Assembly: GCF_052115025.1 (NCBI RefSeq)
Contig: NZ_JBFRFW010000021.1
Coordinates: 1 to 64,000 of the forward strand
DNA length: 64,000 nucleotides
Source: Bradyrhizobium_A sp052115025
GTDB taxonomy: Bacteria; Pseudomonadota; Alphaproteobacteria; Rhizobiales; Xanthobacteraceae
Reading direction: 5' to 3'
The notes beneath the pieces were generated by a model. That model searched no databases and had not been told where the DNA came from. It saw nothing but the letters and a program-made list of their open reading frames with translations. Shown here in pieces: positions 52,901 through 61,883 of this stretch. The position numbers and the translations under genes are program-made. The first letter of the stretch is position 1; every line of letters begins with the position of its first letter.

Positions 52901-53982
52901 AGCTGATCGTCGAAGACGCGGGCAGGCGGGAATGGGCCGAGGTCGCGCAGAGGTTCTGCGGCGAGTTCGTGCGCGACAACGGCCGCAGGAAGTACATCTT
53001 CGGCTGCAACGCCTATGGCGAGGATCTCGTCAGGCAGGTCAAGGTCGACGGCTTCATCGACGATTTCTCGAACAACAGTTCGTTCCTCGGGCTGCCGATC
53101 GTCAAGACGACGGCGGTGCCGAAGGATGCGATGGTGCTGATCGCCTCCGGCGGCCGTCCGTTCACGGTGATGCGCCATCTCGATACCTTCGGCCTGGAAC
53201 ACCTCGACTATTTCGCGTTCTGCAAATGGTCCGGATTGCCGCTGCGCGAGATCGTCTTCAACGAGGGCTTCGCCGCCGAGTTCGCCGCCAACCGATCCGA
53301 ATATGAACGCATCTTCGCGGCGCTCGCCGACGACGAGTCGCGGCAGGTCTTCCAGAAGCTGGTGAACTTCCGCGTCAGCTATGATCTCGACAACCTGCGC
53401 GGCTTCACCGCGCGCGAGGATGTGCAGTATTTCGAGCCGTTCCTGGCGCTGCAGCGCGGCGGCGAGATCTTTGTCGACGTCGGCTGCTTCGACGGCCACA
53501 CCAGCCTCGAATTCATCAAGCGCTGCCCGGACTACCGCGCGATCCACGTGTTCGAGCCGGAACAGAAGAACATCGACGTCTGCAAGGCGCGCCTCGCCGG
53601 GCACCGCGACATCCGCTTTCATGCCTGCGGCCTGTCCGACCGCAAGGAGCGGCTGCAGTTCAGTGCCGGCGGATCGACCTCCCGGATCGATGAACAGGGC
53701 AGCCTGGTGATCGAGGTCGACCGGCTCGACGATGTGATCGACGAGGCACCGACGTTCGTGAAGATGGATATCGAGGGCGCCGAGCTGAAGGCGATCGAGG
53801 GCGGAAAGGCGACGATCGCATCAGCCCATCCGCGCCTGGCGATGTCGATCTACCACAATGCCGGCGATTTCTGGCGCATTCCGCAGGCGATTCTGGCGGT
53901 GCGCGACGATTACGACTTGTATGTCAGGCATTATACGGAAACCATCTACGAAACCGTGATGTTCTTCATTCCGAAACATTAG
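52897..53982 (+). CDS. FkbM family methyltransferase with an extra N-terminal domain
   Basis: A 361-residue protein. Residues 30-110 resemble the small Rossmann domain of sugar-modifying proteins (RKYIFGCNAYGEDLVRQVKV, then GFIDDFSNNSSFLGLPIVKT). Residues 180-361 are an FkbM methyltransferase with SAM motif I IFVDVGCFDGHTSLEF (191-206), IHVFEPEQKNIDVCKARLAG and FVKMDIEGAELKAIEGG. It likely O-methylates a sugar of the O-antigen. Its start overlaps the upstream stop. ketoisomerase and aminotransferase genes follow after 41 bp. Confidence 0.85.
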   Translation: MKLIVEDAGRREWAEVAQRFCGEFVRDNGRRKYIFGCNAYGEDLVRQVKVDGFIDDFSNNSSFLGLPIVKTTAVPKDAMVLIASGGRPFTVMRHLDTFGLEHLDYFAFCKWSGLPLREIVFNEGFAAEFAANRSEYERIFAALADDESRQVFQKLVNFRVSYDLDNLRGFTAREDVQYFEPFLALQRGGEIFVDVGCFDGHTSLEFIKRCPDYRAIHVFEPEQKNIDVCKARLAGHRDIRFHACGLSDRKERLQFSAGGSTSRIDEQGSLVIEVDRLDDVIDEAPTFVKMDIEGAELKAIEGGKATIASAHPRLAMSIYHNAGDFWRIPQAILAVRDDYDLYVRHYTETIYETVMFFIPKH

Positions 53983-54023
53983 GACAATAATCTGTAGGGA
54001 TGTCCTCAACCCGTGAGATCTAA

Positions 54024-54437
54024 ATGGCTCTGAGCGATTGTAGAATCATTGAACTGCCGAAAATCCAGGACAGCCGCGGCAATCTCAGCATTGTCGAGGC
54101 GGGGCGGCAGATTCCCTTCGACATCAAGCGGGTCTATTATCTTTATGATATCCCGGGCGGTGCTGCCCGCGCCGGCCATGCGCATCGCAAGCTGCACCAG
54201 CTCATGATCGCGATGTCCGGCGCTTTCGACGTCACGCTGGACGATGGCAAGGAGCGGAAGAAATTCCATCTGAACCGCTCTTATGTCGGGCTCTACATCG
54301 CGCCGATGACGTGGCGCGATCTCGACAACTTCTCCTCCGGCGCAGTCTGCATGAACATCGCTTCGGAGTATTATGACGAAGCCGACTACATGCGCACCTA
54401 TGACGAATTCCTCCAGGAAATCGAAAAGACGCGATGA
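54024..54437 (+). CDS. dTDP-4-keto-6-deoxyhexose 3,4-ketoisomerase (FdtA/QdtA type)
   Basis: A 137-residue cupin of the WxcM-like family. It has CRIIELPKIQDSRGNLSIVE at the start, FDIKRVYYLYDIPGGAARAG, and the active-site GHAHRKLHQLMIAMSGAFDV near 52-71, with catalytic histidines. It moves the keto group of dTDP-4-keto-6-deoxyglucose from C4 to C3, ready for amination. The precursor is made by RmlA and RmlB, both encoded in this window. It overlaps the aminotransferase gene by 4 bp. Which epimer (Fdt or Qdt) it gives cannot be told from sequence alone. Confidence 0.88.
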   Translation: MALSDCRIIELPKIQDSRGNLSIVEAGRQIPFDIKRVYYLYDIPGGAARAGHAHRKLHQLMIAMSGAFDVTLDDGKERKKFHLNRSYVGLYIAPMTWRDLDNFSSGAVCMNIASEYYDEADYMRTYDEFLQEIEKTR

Positions 54438-55537
54438 CCAAGGTTCCGTTCCTCGACCTCACCGTTCAACATCGCGCCATCCGCGACGACCTGGTGGCCG
54501 CGGCGACGTCCGTGATCGATTCGGGCTGGTATATTCTCGGCAATGAGGTCCAGGCCTTCGAGCGCGAGTTCGCCGAGTACTGCGGGGTCAAGCACTGCAT
54601 CGGCGTCGGCAACGGCCTCGAGGCGCTGCAGATCACCCTGCGGGCGATGAATGTCGGCCCCGGTGATGAGGTCATCGTTCCCAGCAATACCTTCATCGCG
54701 ACCTGGCTGGCGGTGACCGGCGTTGGCGCCACCATCGTCCCGGTGGAGCCTGATCCTCAATCCCACAATCTCGATCCCGCCGCGCTCGAGCAGGCGATCA
54801 CGCCGCGTACCAAGGTCATCATCCCGGTGCATCTCTACGGGCATCCGGCGGATATGGATCCGATCAACGCGGTGGCGCAGCGGCATGGCCTCAAGGTGAT
54901 CGAGGATGCCGCCCAGGCGCATGGCGCGCTCTATCGCGGCCGCAAGGCCGGCTCGCTCGGCCATGCGGCGGGTTTCAGCTTCTATCCCGGCAAGAATCTC
55001 GGCGCGCTGGGCGACGGCGGCGCCGTCACCACCGATGACGATGCGCTGGCCGACCAGATCCGGCTGATCCGTAACTATGGCTCGAAGAAGAAATATGAGC
55101 ACCTCGTGCAGGGCTGCAATTCGCGCCTCGACGAGCTGCAGGCGGCGCTGCTGCGTGTGAAGCTGCGAACGCTCGAGCAGGGCAATGCTGTCCGGCGCGC
55201 GATCGCGGACCAGTACATCGCCGAGCTCGCCAACCGCGGGATCGAGGTCGTCGAGCCGCTGGCGGACACCGTATCGTCCTGGCACCTGTTCGTGGTCAGC
55301 GCGGCGGATCGCGAGCGCCTGCGTACGCACCTGCAGGATCACGGCGTCGAGACGATGATCCACTATCCGGTGGCGCCGCACCTGCAGCCGGCCTATGCCG
55401 GGCAGAACCACAATGGCAGGACATTCCCGATCGCGGAGCGCTTGCAGAACCGTGTGCTGAGTCTGCCGCTGTTCCCGGGGATGACGGGTCAGCAGGTGGA
55501 GCAGGTGCTGGGGGCGATCACGGCCTGGCGGCCGTGA
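54434..55537 (+). CDS. DegT/DnrJ/EryC1/StrS family aminotransferase
   Basis: A 367-residue PLP enzyme that aminates a keto-sugar nucleotide. The PLP lysine is Lys187 in FSFYPGKNLGALGDGGAVTT; PSNTFIATWLAVTGVGATIV and VIEDAAQAHGALYRGRKAGS are family blocks. Coupled by ATGA to the 3,4-ketoisomerase gene, it should make dTDP-3-amino-3,6-dideoxyhexose (Fuc3N or Qui3N). No acetyltransferase that would complete Fuc3NAc/Qui3NAc is visible next to it. Confidence 0.92.
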   Translation: MTKVPFLDLTVQHRAIRDDLVAAATSVIDSGWYILGNEVQAFEREFAEYCGVKHCIGVGNGLEALQITLRAMNVGPGDEVIVPSNTFIATWLAVTGVGATIVPVEPDPQSHNLDPAALEQAITPRTKVIIPVHLYGHPADMDPINAVAQRHGLKVIEDAAQAHGALYRGRKAGSLGHAAGFSFYPGKNLGALGDGGAVTTDDDALADQIRLIRNYGSKKKYEHLVQGCNSRLDELQAALLRVKLRTLEQGNAVRRAIADQYIAELANRGIEVVEPLADTVSSWHLFVVSAADRERLRTHLQDHGVETMIHYPVAPHLQPAYAGQNHNGRTFPIAERLQNRVLSLPLFPGMTGQQVEQVLGAITAWRP

Positions 55538-55691
55538 GCCGCGGCCGGGGGCGCCGCCTGATGGAACTTGTTCCGTTCAGGGATTTGCGATCGGGGGCCG
55601 TTGTTGGCGTGGCAAGCGTTTGCTAGGTAGCAGAAGGCGTTTGAGGGTTCGGCTGTGAGGCCGGGCCTGTTGATCTTGGGGACCAGCTTCG

Positions 55692-56009
55692 ATGGGTGAG
55701 TACGAAGAGCGCTTCGGCCGGGAGTTCGACGGCTTCATCCTTCAACGTGGGCTTGGTGTTCTCAAGGCCATCGTGATCGCGATCATGATGTTCATTTCCA
55801 TCGATCTGTTGAACGGCAGTGCCGCCAAGGCGCTTGCGGTCGCTTTGATCTGCGCCGTCGTGTCGCTGTTCCGGACCTGGCGCCGCTATCTCGAGCCGAT
55901 CAGCTTCATTCTGCTGTGCGTGGCGATCGCGGGCTGGCTCGGCTTTCGCTGGGACAGCCTGCGGCTGGTGATCGCTTCGCTGAAGGCCGCAACCGGCCCC
56001 AACATGTAG
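55692..56009 (+). CDS. Small membrane protein of unknown function
   Basis: A 105-residue protein with three predicted helices (VLKAIVIAIMMFISIDLL near 23-40, AAKALAVALICAVVSLF near 44-60, ISFILLCVAIAGWLGF near 70-85). I recognise no family. It lies in the O-antigen block on the plus strand, separated from both neighbours by 150-190 bp, and might be a small inner-membrane accessory factor. It has no strong ribosome site. Confidence 0.6.
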   Translation: MGEYEERFGREFDGFILQRGLGVLKAIVIAIMMFISIDLLNGSAAKALAVALICAVVSLFRTWRRYLEPISFILLCVAIAGWLGFRWDSLRLVIASLKAATGPNM

Positions 56010-56199
56010 CCTTTCGGCAATTCGAACCCGCGCGCGCCAGCCCTGCCGTTACGCAGCTACCGCTGCGCCGTGATGATGTTTCGTGCTCCGGCGCGGCAAC
56101 TCCATGCCCGCCGCATCCGGCCAGCCTACGCCGACCACTGCACCCGAACGGAGGTACCCGAACAGAGGCACGCTAACGCGGCCATGCGAACGGGCTGCG

Positions 56200-57672
56200 T
56201 CACGCGAATTGCCGGAATGCCTTTTCCAGCGCGCCGATATCGATCTTGAAGTTTTTATGAAACGGGTGGCCTTCGCCGATCTGGGGGCCGACGACATAAT
56301 ACAGCTCGTGTTTCAGCATGCCGAACAGATTGGACCAGAAATAGTAGCTGGCGTCCTCGTAGTAGGGCGACATCACGATGACCTTGCACTGCTGCCGGGC
56401 GAAGATCACGTTGGAGAGTGCGGCGCCGATCTGCCCGACCACCAGTTCCGCATCGCTGAAGATCGAAAGCTGCTCGCGGAATGACAGGCCGCCGGGCTCG
56501 ATGGTTTCGAAGCCGTAACGGCGGGCGAGCGCTTCCGCCTCGTGATCGTTGACCGCGGTGCGGGTGTTGCCGTTGTTGGCGCGGCGCAGATAGAGCTTGC
56601 GGTACTTCTTCTTGCCGGGTGCAGCGGCCTTCAACGCGACATCGCGCAGGCCGAGCAGCGCGGTTCGCGAAAACGGAAACTCGTCCGGGCCTGTTTTCAG
56701 GATCTTGCCGCTGGTGACGTATTCCCGGTACTCGGCGGGGATGTAGGCGACCGGTGCGACATGGACGACGCGTTCGGACGCCACCATTTCCCAGCGCTCG
56801 ACCTGGATGAGCGGCCGCTTGTTGTGGTTCACCACCTGCAGCGCCTCATGGAGGTTGGGGTGAACCCAGCCATCGATCAGCAGCGGCAGGTCCTTGTCCG
56901 CGGTGCTGCTGTCGAGCACCACCAGTTTCGGCAGGATTTCCGTGAGCCAATGGGCGTAGTTGCCGGCACATTGGCCGATGATGGTCGCCGCCGGGCCGAC
57001 GCGCCGCCGGCCGCGGGGCACCCTGGTCCGTATCAGCCTCTGGTCCGGATCGAGGCCCGCCTCGCCGAATGTCTCGGCCGGGCAGACTTCACGCGCCGGA
57101 TTGTAGAAGCTGGAATGGATGGCTTCGTCACCGACCAGCACGAAGTCGGTGCCGCCGATCACATTGGCTTGTGGAACCTCGGTCAGCGCCAGCCTGGGAG
57201 AGGGAACACGAACGGTCTTGAGGCCGGCATATTCATCCGGCGTGAAGCCGATGAAGCGCGGCGAGGGAATCTCGATCAGGGTCTCAGGCTCGATGGTCTG
57301 CCTGGAGAGATGATGCTCCTGCGCATAGGTGTCGATCTGCACCAGCGCAAAGGTGTCGCCGCGGTAGCGCAGCGACAGCCGGATCCACTCTCGCCGGTAG
57401 CGATCGTGAACCGAGAACACCCAATTCCGCAACGTGCGAAAGGCGGAATAGCGGGAGAGGCGCTTGCGGTAGAACGAGCGAAGCTCTCCCTTGAGCCCGT
57501 GGGCCCGCCAATAAGTCGACAGCAAGGTATCCTTGAAGAATCTGAAAATCGGAAAGTGCAGAAGCCGGCTGCGATAGATCGGCCGGAGCGGGGCGAGTGA
57601 GCCCGTCTCTAAGCCCAATTCCGCGTCGATGTCGATATCGGGTCGAGGATGTTGACGCTGCATACGGGCCAT
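56200..57672 (-). CDS. Glycosyltransferase family 61 protein (second copy)
   Basis: A 490-residue GT61-like enzyme that is a paralogue of the gene at 49191-50492. Shared blocks include GQCAGNYAHWLTEILPKLVV, LLIDGWVHPNLHEAL, KLYLRRANNGNTRTAV and GQIGAALSNVIFARQQCKVI. The N-terminus is about 55 residues longer and Arg-rich. It is the only minus-strand gene between the aminotransferase and the exporter genes. Start ATG 57672 (or 57663). Confidence 0.82.
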   Translation of the reverse strand: MARMQRQHPRPDIDIDAELGLETGSLAPLRPIYRSRLLHFPIFRFFKDTLLSTYWRAHGLKGELRSFYRKRLSRYSAFRTLRNWVFSVHDRYRREWIRLSLRYRGDTFALVQIDTYAQEHHLSRQTIEPETLIEIPSPRFIGFTPDEYAGLKTVRVPSPRLALTEVPQANVIGGTDFVLVGDEAIHSSFYNPAREVCPAETFGEAGLDPDQRLIRTRVPRGRRRVGPAATIIGQCAGNYAHWLTEILPKLVVLDSSTADKDLPLLIDGWVHPNLHEALQVVNHNKRPLIQVERWEMVASERVVHVAPVAYIPAEYREYVTSGKILKTGPDEFPFSRTALLGLRDVALKAAAPGKKKYRKLYLRRANNGNTRTAVNDHEAEALARRYGFETIEPGGLSFREQLSIFSDAELVVGQIGAALSNVIFARQQCKVIVMSPYYEDASYYFWSNLFGMLKHELYYVVGPQIGEGHPFHKNFKIDIGALEKAFRQFA

Positions 57673-57992
57673 CGATCTACGGTCGCACGGACAGGGAGTA
57701 TACGGACAGAAGGATATTCCAGGCTGGACGCAAACTTGCAGGAACTCGTCAAAGCCTATCCGAAAGTATCGGTTCCTTCAATGTTCCGAACCGCTGGTGT
57801 CCAGCGCAACCATTGCCATTTTCATAGGTATACCAGTGGCCTGAGCCCTGTGCGGTTCCTCGGGAGCGGCCGCGGCGCGGCCGGGCGATCCCCCGATGTC
57901 AATCAGGTGACTTGGCGGACGGTGAGTGATAAGAGGCCCGCGCGATGGTTCCGCTGGGGGCGGATGCAACGATTCTGACCGGTCAGGGGCGG
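57673..57992. other. Divergent intergenic region before wzm
   Basis: The 320 bp hold no clear gene. A short stem CGCTGG-TGT-CCAGCG (57792-57806) and the palindrome GGTATACC near 57827 are present. It should contain promoters for the GT61 gene and wzm. Confidence 0.45.
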
Positions 57993-58826
57993 ATGCCAGA
58001 GAGTGCCAAGAAAAAGCCGAGCTACACGATCACGGCAACAGCGATTCCAGCACAGGCGGTCAATGATCTGCTCGAAGGCGGGCGTCGCTACGAGATGTGG
58101 TGGCGCTTTGCGCTGCATGACATCAGGCAGCGCTTTCGCCGCTCGCTGATCGGCCCGTTCTGGCTGACGCTCAGCATGGGCATCATGGTCGGGGCCATGG
58201 GCCTCGTGTTCTCGACCATCTTCCAGCAGGAGATCGCCGGCATCCTGCCCTACATTTCCGTCGGCCTCATTCTCTGGGGCTTCATCAGCTCGTGCGTGAA
58301 CGAAGGCGCCGGCGTGTTCATCACCAGCGCCGACTATGTCCGCAACGTGCCAATTCCGCTCAGCGTGCACGTCTATCGCATGATCGCGCGCAACGTCATC
58401 ATTCTCGCCTTCAACATGACCATCTACCTTCTCGTGCTGGTGGTCTTTCCGCATCCGCTGAACGCGAACTATCTGCTGGCCATTCCCGGCTTCGCGCTGC
58501 TGCTGGTCAATGTCGCATGGTCGTCGATCGCGCTCGCGGTGCTGTCGGCCCGGTATCGCGATATTCCCCAGGTGGTCGCGAGCCTGCTGCAGGTGATCTT
58601 CTTCGTGACGCCGGTATTCTGGTCGGCGCAGACGCTGCCCAACCGGCCGGCGTTCATTCTTTTCAATCCGATCTACCATCTGCTCGAGATCGTCCGGACA
58701 CCGCTGCTCGGCGGGCTGCCGCACCTGATGTCGTGGGGCGTGGCGCTCGGCTGTGCCGTGATCGGATGCGCCGCGACGGCGCTGCTTTATCGGCGCGCCT
58801 ATCCGCGTGTGGCTTATTGGGTGTAA
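57993..58826 (+). CDS. wzm: O-antigen ABC exporter, permease
   Basis: A 277-residue ABC-2 type permease with six helices. It has the Wzm hallmarks RYEMWWRFALHDIRQRFRRS near 32-51, SLIGPFWLTLSMGIMVGAMG, and VIFFVTPVFWSAQTLPNRPA near 203-222. With Wzt it exports the completed polyprenol-linked O-antigen. ATG 57993 follows AGGGGCGG; ATG 57945 in frame lacks conserved sequence. wzt begins 7 bp after the stop. Confidence 0.93.
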   Translation: MPESAKKKPSYTITATAIPAQAVNDLLEGGRRYEMWWRFALHDIRQRFRRSLIGPFWLTLSMGIMVGAMGLVFSTIFQQEIAGILPYISVGLILWGFISSCVNEGAGVFITSADYVRNVPIPLSVHVYRMIARNVIILAFNMTIYLLVLVVFPHPLNANYLLAIPGFALLLVNVAWSSIALAVLSARYRDIPQVVASLLQVIFFVTPVFWSAQTLPNRPAFILFNPIYHLLEIVRTPLLGGLPHLMSWGVALGCAVIGCAATALLYRRAYPRVAYWV

Positions 58827-58832
58827 GCGGGC

Positions 58833-59537
58833 ATGGCTCACATATCGATCTCCAATCTCACGGTCGAGTTTGCGATCTTCGGCGCCAGCTCGCGCTCCCT
58901 GAAGAACAGCATCATCGCTCAGGCGACCGGCGGCAAGGTGATGGCCGGCGCGCGTGACGTCGTCGTGGTGCGCGCGATCGACAGCCTCGACCTGGAAATC
59001 CGCGACGGCGACCGCATCGGGCTGACGGGGCACAACGGCTCCGGCAAATCCACCCTGCTGCGCGTCCTGTCGGGCATCTACAAGCCGAGCGCCGGCCGTA
59101 TCGAGATCGAGGGGCGGGTGGGCACGCTGCTCGATCCCGCCGCCGGCATGGACATGGAAGCGACCGGCTACGAGAACATTTATCTGCGCGGCCAGCTGCT
59201 CGGCATGTCGATGCGGGAGATCAAGTCGAAGCTCGACGATATCGCCGACTTCACGGAGCTCGGCGACTTCCTCGCCCTGCCGATGAAGACCTATTCCGCC
59301 GGCATGGCGGCGCGCCTCGCCTTCGCGATTTCGACCGCGCCGGAAACCGATATCCTGCTGGTGGACGAGGGCATCGGCGCCGGCGACGCCGACTTCCAGA
59401 AGAAGGCCGAGCAGCGCATCCAGCGGCTGTTCGAGAAGACCTCGATCGTGCTGATCGCAAGCCATTCCGAGGAGCTGCTGGCGCGCTTTTGCAACCGTCG
59501 CATCCGGATGGAGCACGGCCAGCTGATCACGTCATAG
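58833..59537 (+). CDS. wzt: O-antigen ABC exporter, ATP-binding protein
   Basis: A 234-residue ATPase. It has Walker A GHNGSGKSTLLRVLSGIYKP near 61-80, the family LDPAAGMDMEATGYENIYLR, signature YSAGMAARLAFAIST near 151-165 and Walker B ILLVDEGIGAGDADFQKKAE. It pairs with Wzm. It is short: there is no C-terminal carbohydrate-binding domain as in the Wzt proteins that recognise a capped O-antigen end, so export here should be cap-independent, as for KpsT-type partners. Confidence 0.93.
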   Translation: MAHISISNLTVEFAIFGASSRSLKNSIIAQATGGKVMAGARDVVVVRAIDSLDLEIRDGDRIGLTGHNGSGKSTLLRVLSGIYKPSAGRIEIEGRVGTLLDPAAGMDMEATGYENIYLRGQLLGMSMREIKSKLDDIADFTELGDFLALPMKTYSAGMAARLAFAISTAPETDILLVDEGIGAGDADFQKKAEQRIQRLFEKTSIVLIASHSEELLARFCNRRIRMEHGQLITS

Positions 59538-59599
59538 ACGCGCCCGGCAAAGCCTTCCGGCGGCAGCGTGATCAGCGCCGAGCGGTCCGCGGCCCTGCC

Positions 59600-60115
59600 T
59601 CAGGTCACGGCGTCCTTATCCGACAGGATCGGGGCGCGGACCGGCCACTCGATGCCGATGGCGGGGTCGTTCCAGGGAATGATGCGCTCGCTCGCGCGAT
59701 CGTAGTAGTCGGTGGTCTTGTAGATGACCTCGGTGCCGTCCTCCATGGCGACGAAGCCATGGGCAAAGCCGGGGGGAATCCAGATCTGCCTGCGGTCGTC
59801 CGCGCTGAGGTGCTGGCTGACCCAGTGGCGATAGCTGGCAGAGTCTTCGCGGATGTCGACTGCGACATCGAAGATGGCGCCGCGAACGACGCGCACGAGC
59901 TTGCCCTGCGCATGCGGCGCGACCTGATGGTGCAGGCCGCGCAGCACGTTCTTCCTGCTGATCGAATGATTGTCCTGGACGAAGTCGGCATCGATGCCGA
60001 CCAGGCGCTCGAAATCGCGCCGGCTGAAGCTCTCGAAGAAGCAGCCGCGCGCGTCGTCGAAGACGGTGGGTTCGAGCAGGACCACATCCGGGATGGCGAG
60101 GCGGGTGGCTTTCAT
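59600..60115 (-). CDS. rmlC: dTDP-4-dehydrorhamnose 3,5-epimerase
   Basis: A 171-residue cupin enzyme of dTDP-L-rhamnose synthesis. It has VVLLEPTVFDDARGCFFESF, FVQDNHSISRKNVLRGLHHQ near 45-64 with the catalytic His, and QIWIPPGFAHGFVAMEDGTE near 110-129. ATG 60115 overlaps the rmlA stop (ATGA). It is the last gene of GT2-rmlB-rmlD-rmlA-rmlC. Confidence 0.96.
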   Translation of the reverse strand: MKATRLAIPDVVLLEPTVFDDARGCFFESFSRRDFERLVGIDADFVQDNHSISRKNVLRGLHHQVAPHAQGKLVRVVRGAIFDVAVDIREDSASYRHWVSQHLSADDRRQIWIPPGFAHGFVAMEDGTEVIYKTTDYYDRASERIIPWNDPAIGIEWPVRAPILSDKDAVT

Positions 60116-60996
60116 TTCAGGAGTTGTTCCCGCGGCAGGTTTTCGAGGTAGCGGCCGTAGCCGCTCTTGCCCAGCGGCTTGGCCAGCGCGAGCAACTGCT
60201 CGTCGGTGATCCAGGATTTGCGCCAGGCGATCTCTTCGGGGCAGGCCACCTTGAAGCCCTGGCGCTTCTCCAGCGTGGCGATGAACTGGCCGGCTTCGAG
60301 CAGCGAGTCGTGGGTGCCGGTGTCGAGCCAGGCGTAGCCGCGGCGCATGACCTCCATCCGCAGCTGCCCCTCGTCGAGGTAGAGGCGGTTGAGGTCGGTG
60401 ATCTCCAGCTCGCCCCGTGGCGACGGCTTGAGCGATTTCGCCCGCGCCACCACCGTATCGTCGTAATAATAAAGGCCGGTGACCGCATAGGACGAGCGCG
60501 GCCGCTCCGGCTTTTCCTCGATGCTCACGACCTTGCCGTCGGCGCCGAACTCGGCGACGCCGTAACGCTGCGGATCCTGAACGTGATAGGCGAAGATCGT
60601 CGCCCCTTCCCGGCGCTCGTCGGCGCGGGCCAGCAGCTGGTCGAAGCTGTGGCCGAAGAAGATGTTGTCGCCAAGCACCATGGCGCTGGGGCTGCCGGCG
60701 AGAAAATGCTCGGCGATCAGGAAAGCCTGCGCCAGGCCATCGGGGCTGGCCTGCACGGCGTAGGACAGGTTGATGCCCCACTGATGCCCGTCGCCGAGCA
60801 GGCGCTGAAAGCGCGGGGTGTCTTCCGGCGTGGAGATGATCAGGATGTCGCGCAGCCCGCCGAGCATCAGCGTCGTCAGCGGATAATAGATCATCGGCTT
60901 GTCGTAGACCGGCAGCAGCTGCTTGGAGATCGACAAGGTCGCGGGATGGAGGCGGGTGCCGGAGCCGCCCGCGAGCACGATGCCTTTGCGTGTCAT
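60112..60996 (-). CDS. rmlA: Glucose-1-phosphate thymidylyltransferase
   Basis: A 294-residue RmlA that makes dTDP-glucose. It has GIVLAGGSGTRLHPATLSIS near the N-terminus, LPVYDKPMIYYPLTTLMLGG, and LGDNIFFGHSFDQLLARADE. The C-terminal RGYAWLDTGTHDSLLEAGQF is the allosteric-domain signature. It overlaps rmlD and rmlC by 4 bp each. Its product serves both rhamnose and the 3-amino-3,6-dideoxyhexose branch. Confidence 0.97.
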   Translation of the reverse strand: MTRKGIVLAGGSGTRLHPATLSISKQLLPVYDKPMIYYPLTTLMLGGLRDILIISTPEDTPRFQRLLGDGHQWGINLSYAVQASPDGLAQAFLIAEHFLAGSPSAMVLGDNIFFGHSFDQLLARADERREGATIFAYHVQDPQRYGVAEFGADGKVVSIEEKPERPRSSYAVTGLYYYDDTVVARAKSLKPSPRGELEITDLNRLYLDEGQLRMEVMRRGYAWLDTGTHDSLLEAGQFIATLEKRQGFKVACPEEIAWRKSWITDEQLLALAKPLGKSGYGRYLENLPREQLLK

Positions 60997-61883
60997 GTTG
61001 CACTCTCGATCAGGGCGCGGACGGTGCGCTCGACGCCGGGGCGCCAGTCGGGCAGCGCCACGTTAAACTGCCGGACGAGCTTGCTGGTGTCCAGCCGCGA
61101 GTTGTGGGGGCGGACGGCGCGCGCGCCATATTCCGCCGATGTCACGGGATCGATGCCGTCGGATCCGCAGGCGAGCTTCACGCCATGGCTGCCGGCGATC
61201 TGCAGGAGATAGCGGGCGTAGCCGTACCAGCTCGTCGCGCCGGTGCAGGTGAGATGGTAGAGGCCTGACGGCACGTCGCCCGTGAAGGCCTGGGCCAGCG
61301 CCTGCGCCGTGACGTCGGCAACGACATCCGCGCCGGTCGGTGCGCCCAACTGGTCGGCGACCACCCGCAGGCGGTCGCGCGTGCGCGCCAGTCGCAGGAT
61401 GGTGGCAATGAAGTTTGCGCCATGCGGCGCGTGCAGCCAGCTCGTCCGGAAGATCAGGTGCCGGCAGCCCGCTTCCGCGATCGCGACTTCGCCGTCGCGC
61501 TTGGTGCGGCCATAGACGCCGAGCGGGTTGGTGGCATCGGTTTCGGTATAGGACGAGGTCGAGACGCCGTCGAACACGTAGTCGGTGGAGTAGTGGACCA
61601 GCCAGATGCCGCGGTCACGGGCGAACTCCGCCAGCACGCGCACGGCGTCGACGTTGACGGTGCGCGCGAGCTCAGGCTCGTCCTCGGCGAGGTCGACATG
61701 GGCATAGGCGGCGGCATTGATGATCGCGTCCGGGGCGCGGTCGGCGACAAAGGCGCGCAGCGCATCCGGCCGGGACAAGTCGACGTCGCTGCGGCCCACG
61801 GCCACGACATCGCCCAGCGGACGCAGCGCGCGCTGCAATTCCGTGCCGACCTGTCCGTTCCTGCCGAAGACCAGAAGGTTCAT
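60993..61883 (-). CDS. rmlD: dTDP-4-dehydrorhamnose reductase
   Basis: A 296-residue SDR enzyme giving dTDP-L-rhamnose. It has MNLLVFGRNGQVGTELQRAL, then AAAYAHVDLAEDEPELARTV and the active-site VHYSTDYVFDGVSTSSYTET; Tyr-x-x-x-Lys is in GVYGRTKRDGE. It overlaps rmlB upstream and rmlA downstream by 4 bp. Confidence 0.96.
   Translation of the reverse strand: MNLLVFGRNGQVGTELQRALRPLGDVVAVGRSDVDLSRPDALRAFVADRAPDAIINAAAYAHVDLAEDEPELARTVNVDAVRVLAEFARDRGIWLVHYSTDYVFDGVSTSSYTETDATNPLGVYGRTKRDGEVAIAEAGCRHLIFRTSWLHAPHGANFIATILRLARTRDRLRVVADQLGAPTGADVVADVTAQALAQAFTGDVPSGLYHLTCTGATSWYGYARYLLQIAGSHGVKLACGSDGIDPVTSAEYGARAVRPHNSRLDTSKLVRQFNVALPDWRPGVERTVRALIESAT

Noticed and set aside
59600..61003. An apparent fusion of a long Arg-rich N-terminus to RmlC.
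   Set aside because: The front part is rmlA read in the wrong frame; rmlC starts at 60115 with an ATGA overlap to rmlA.
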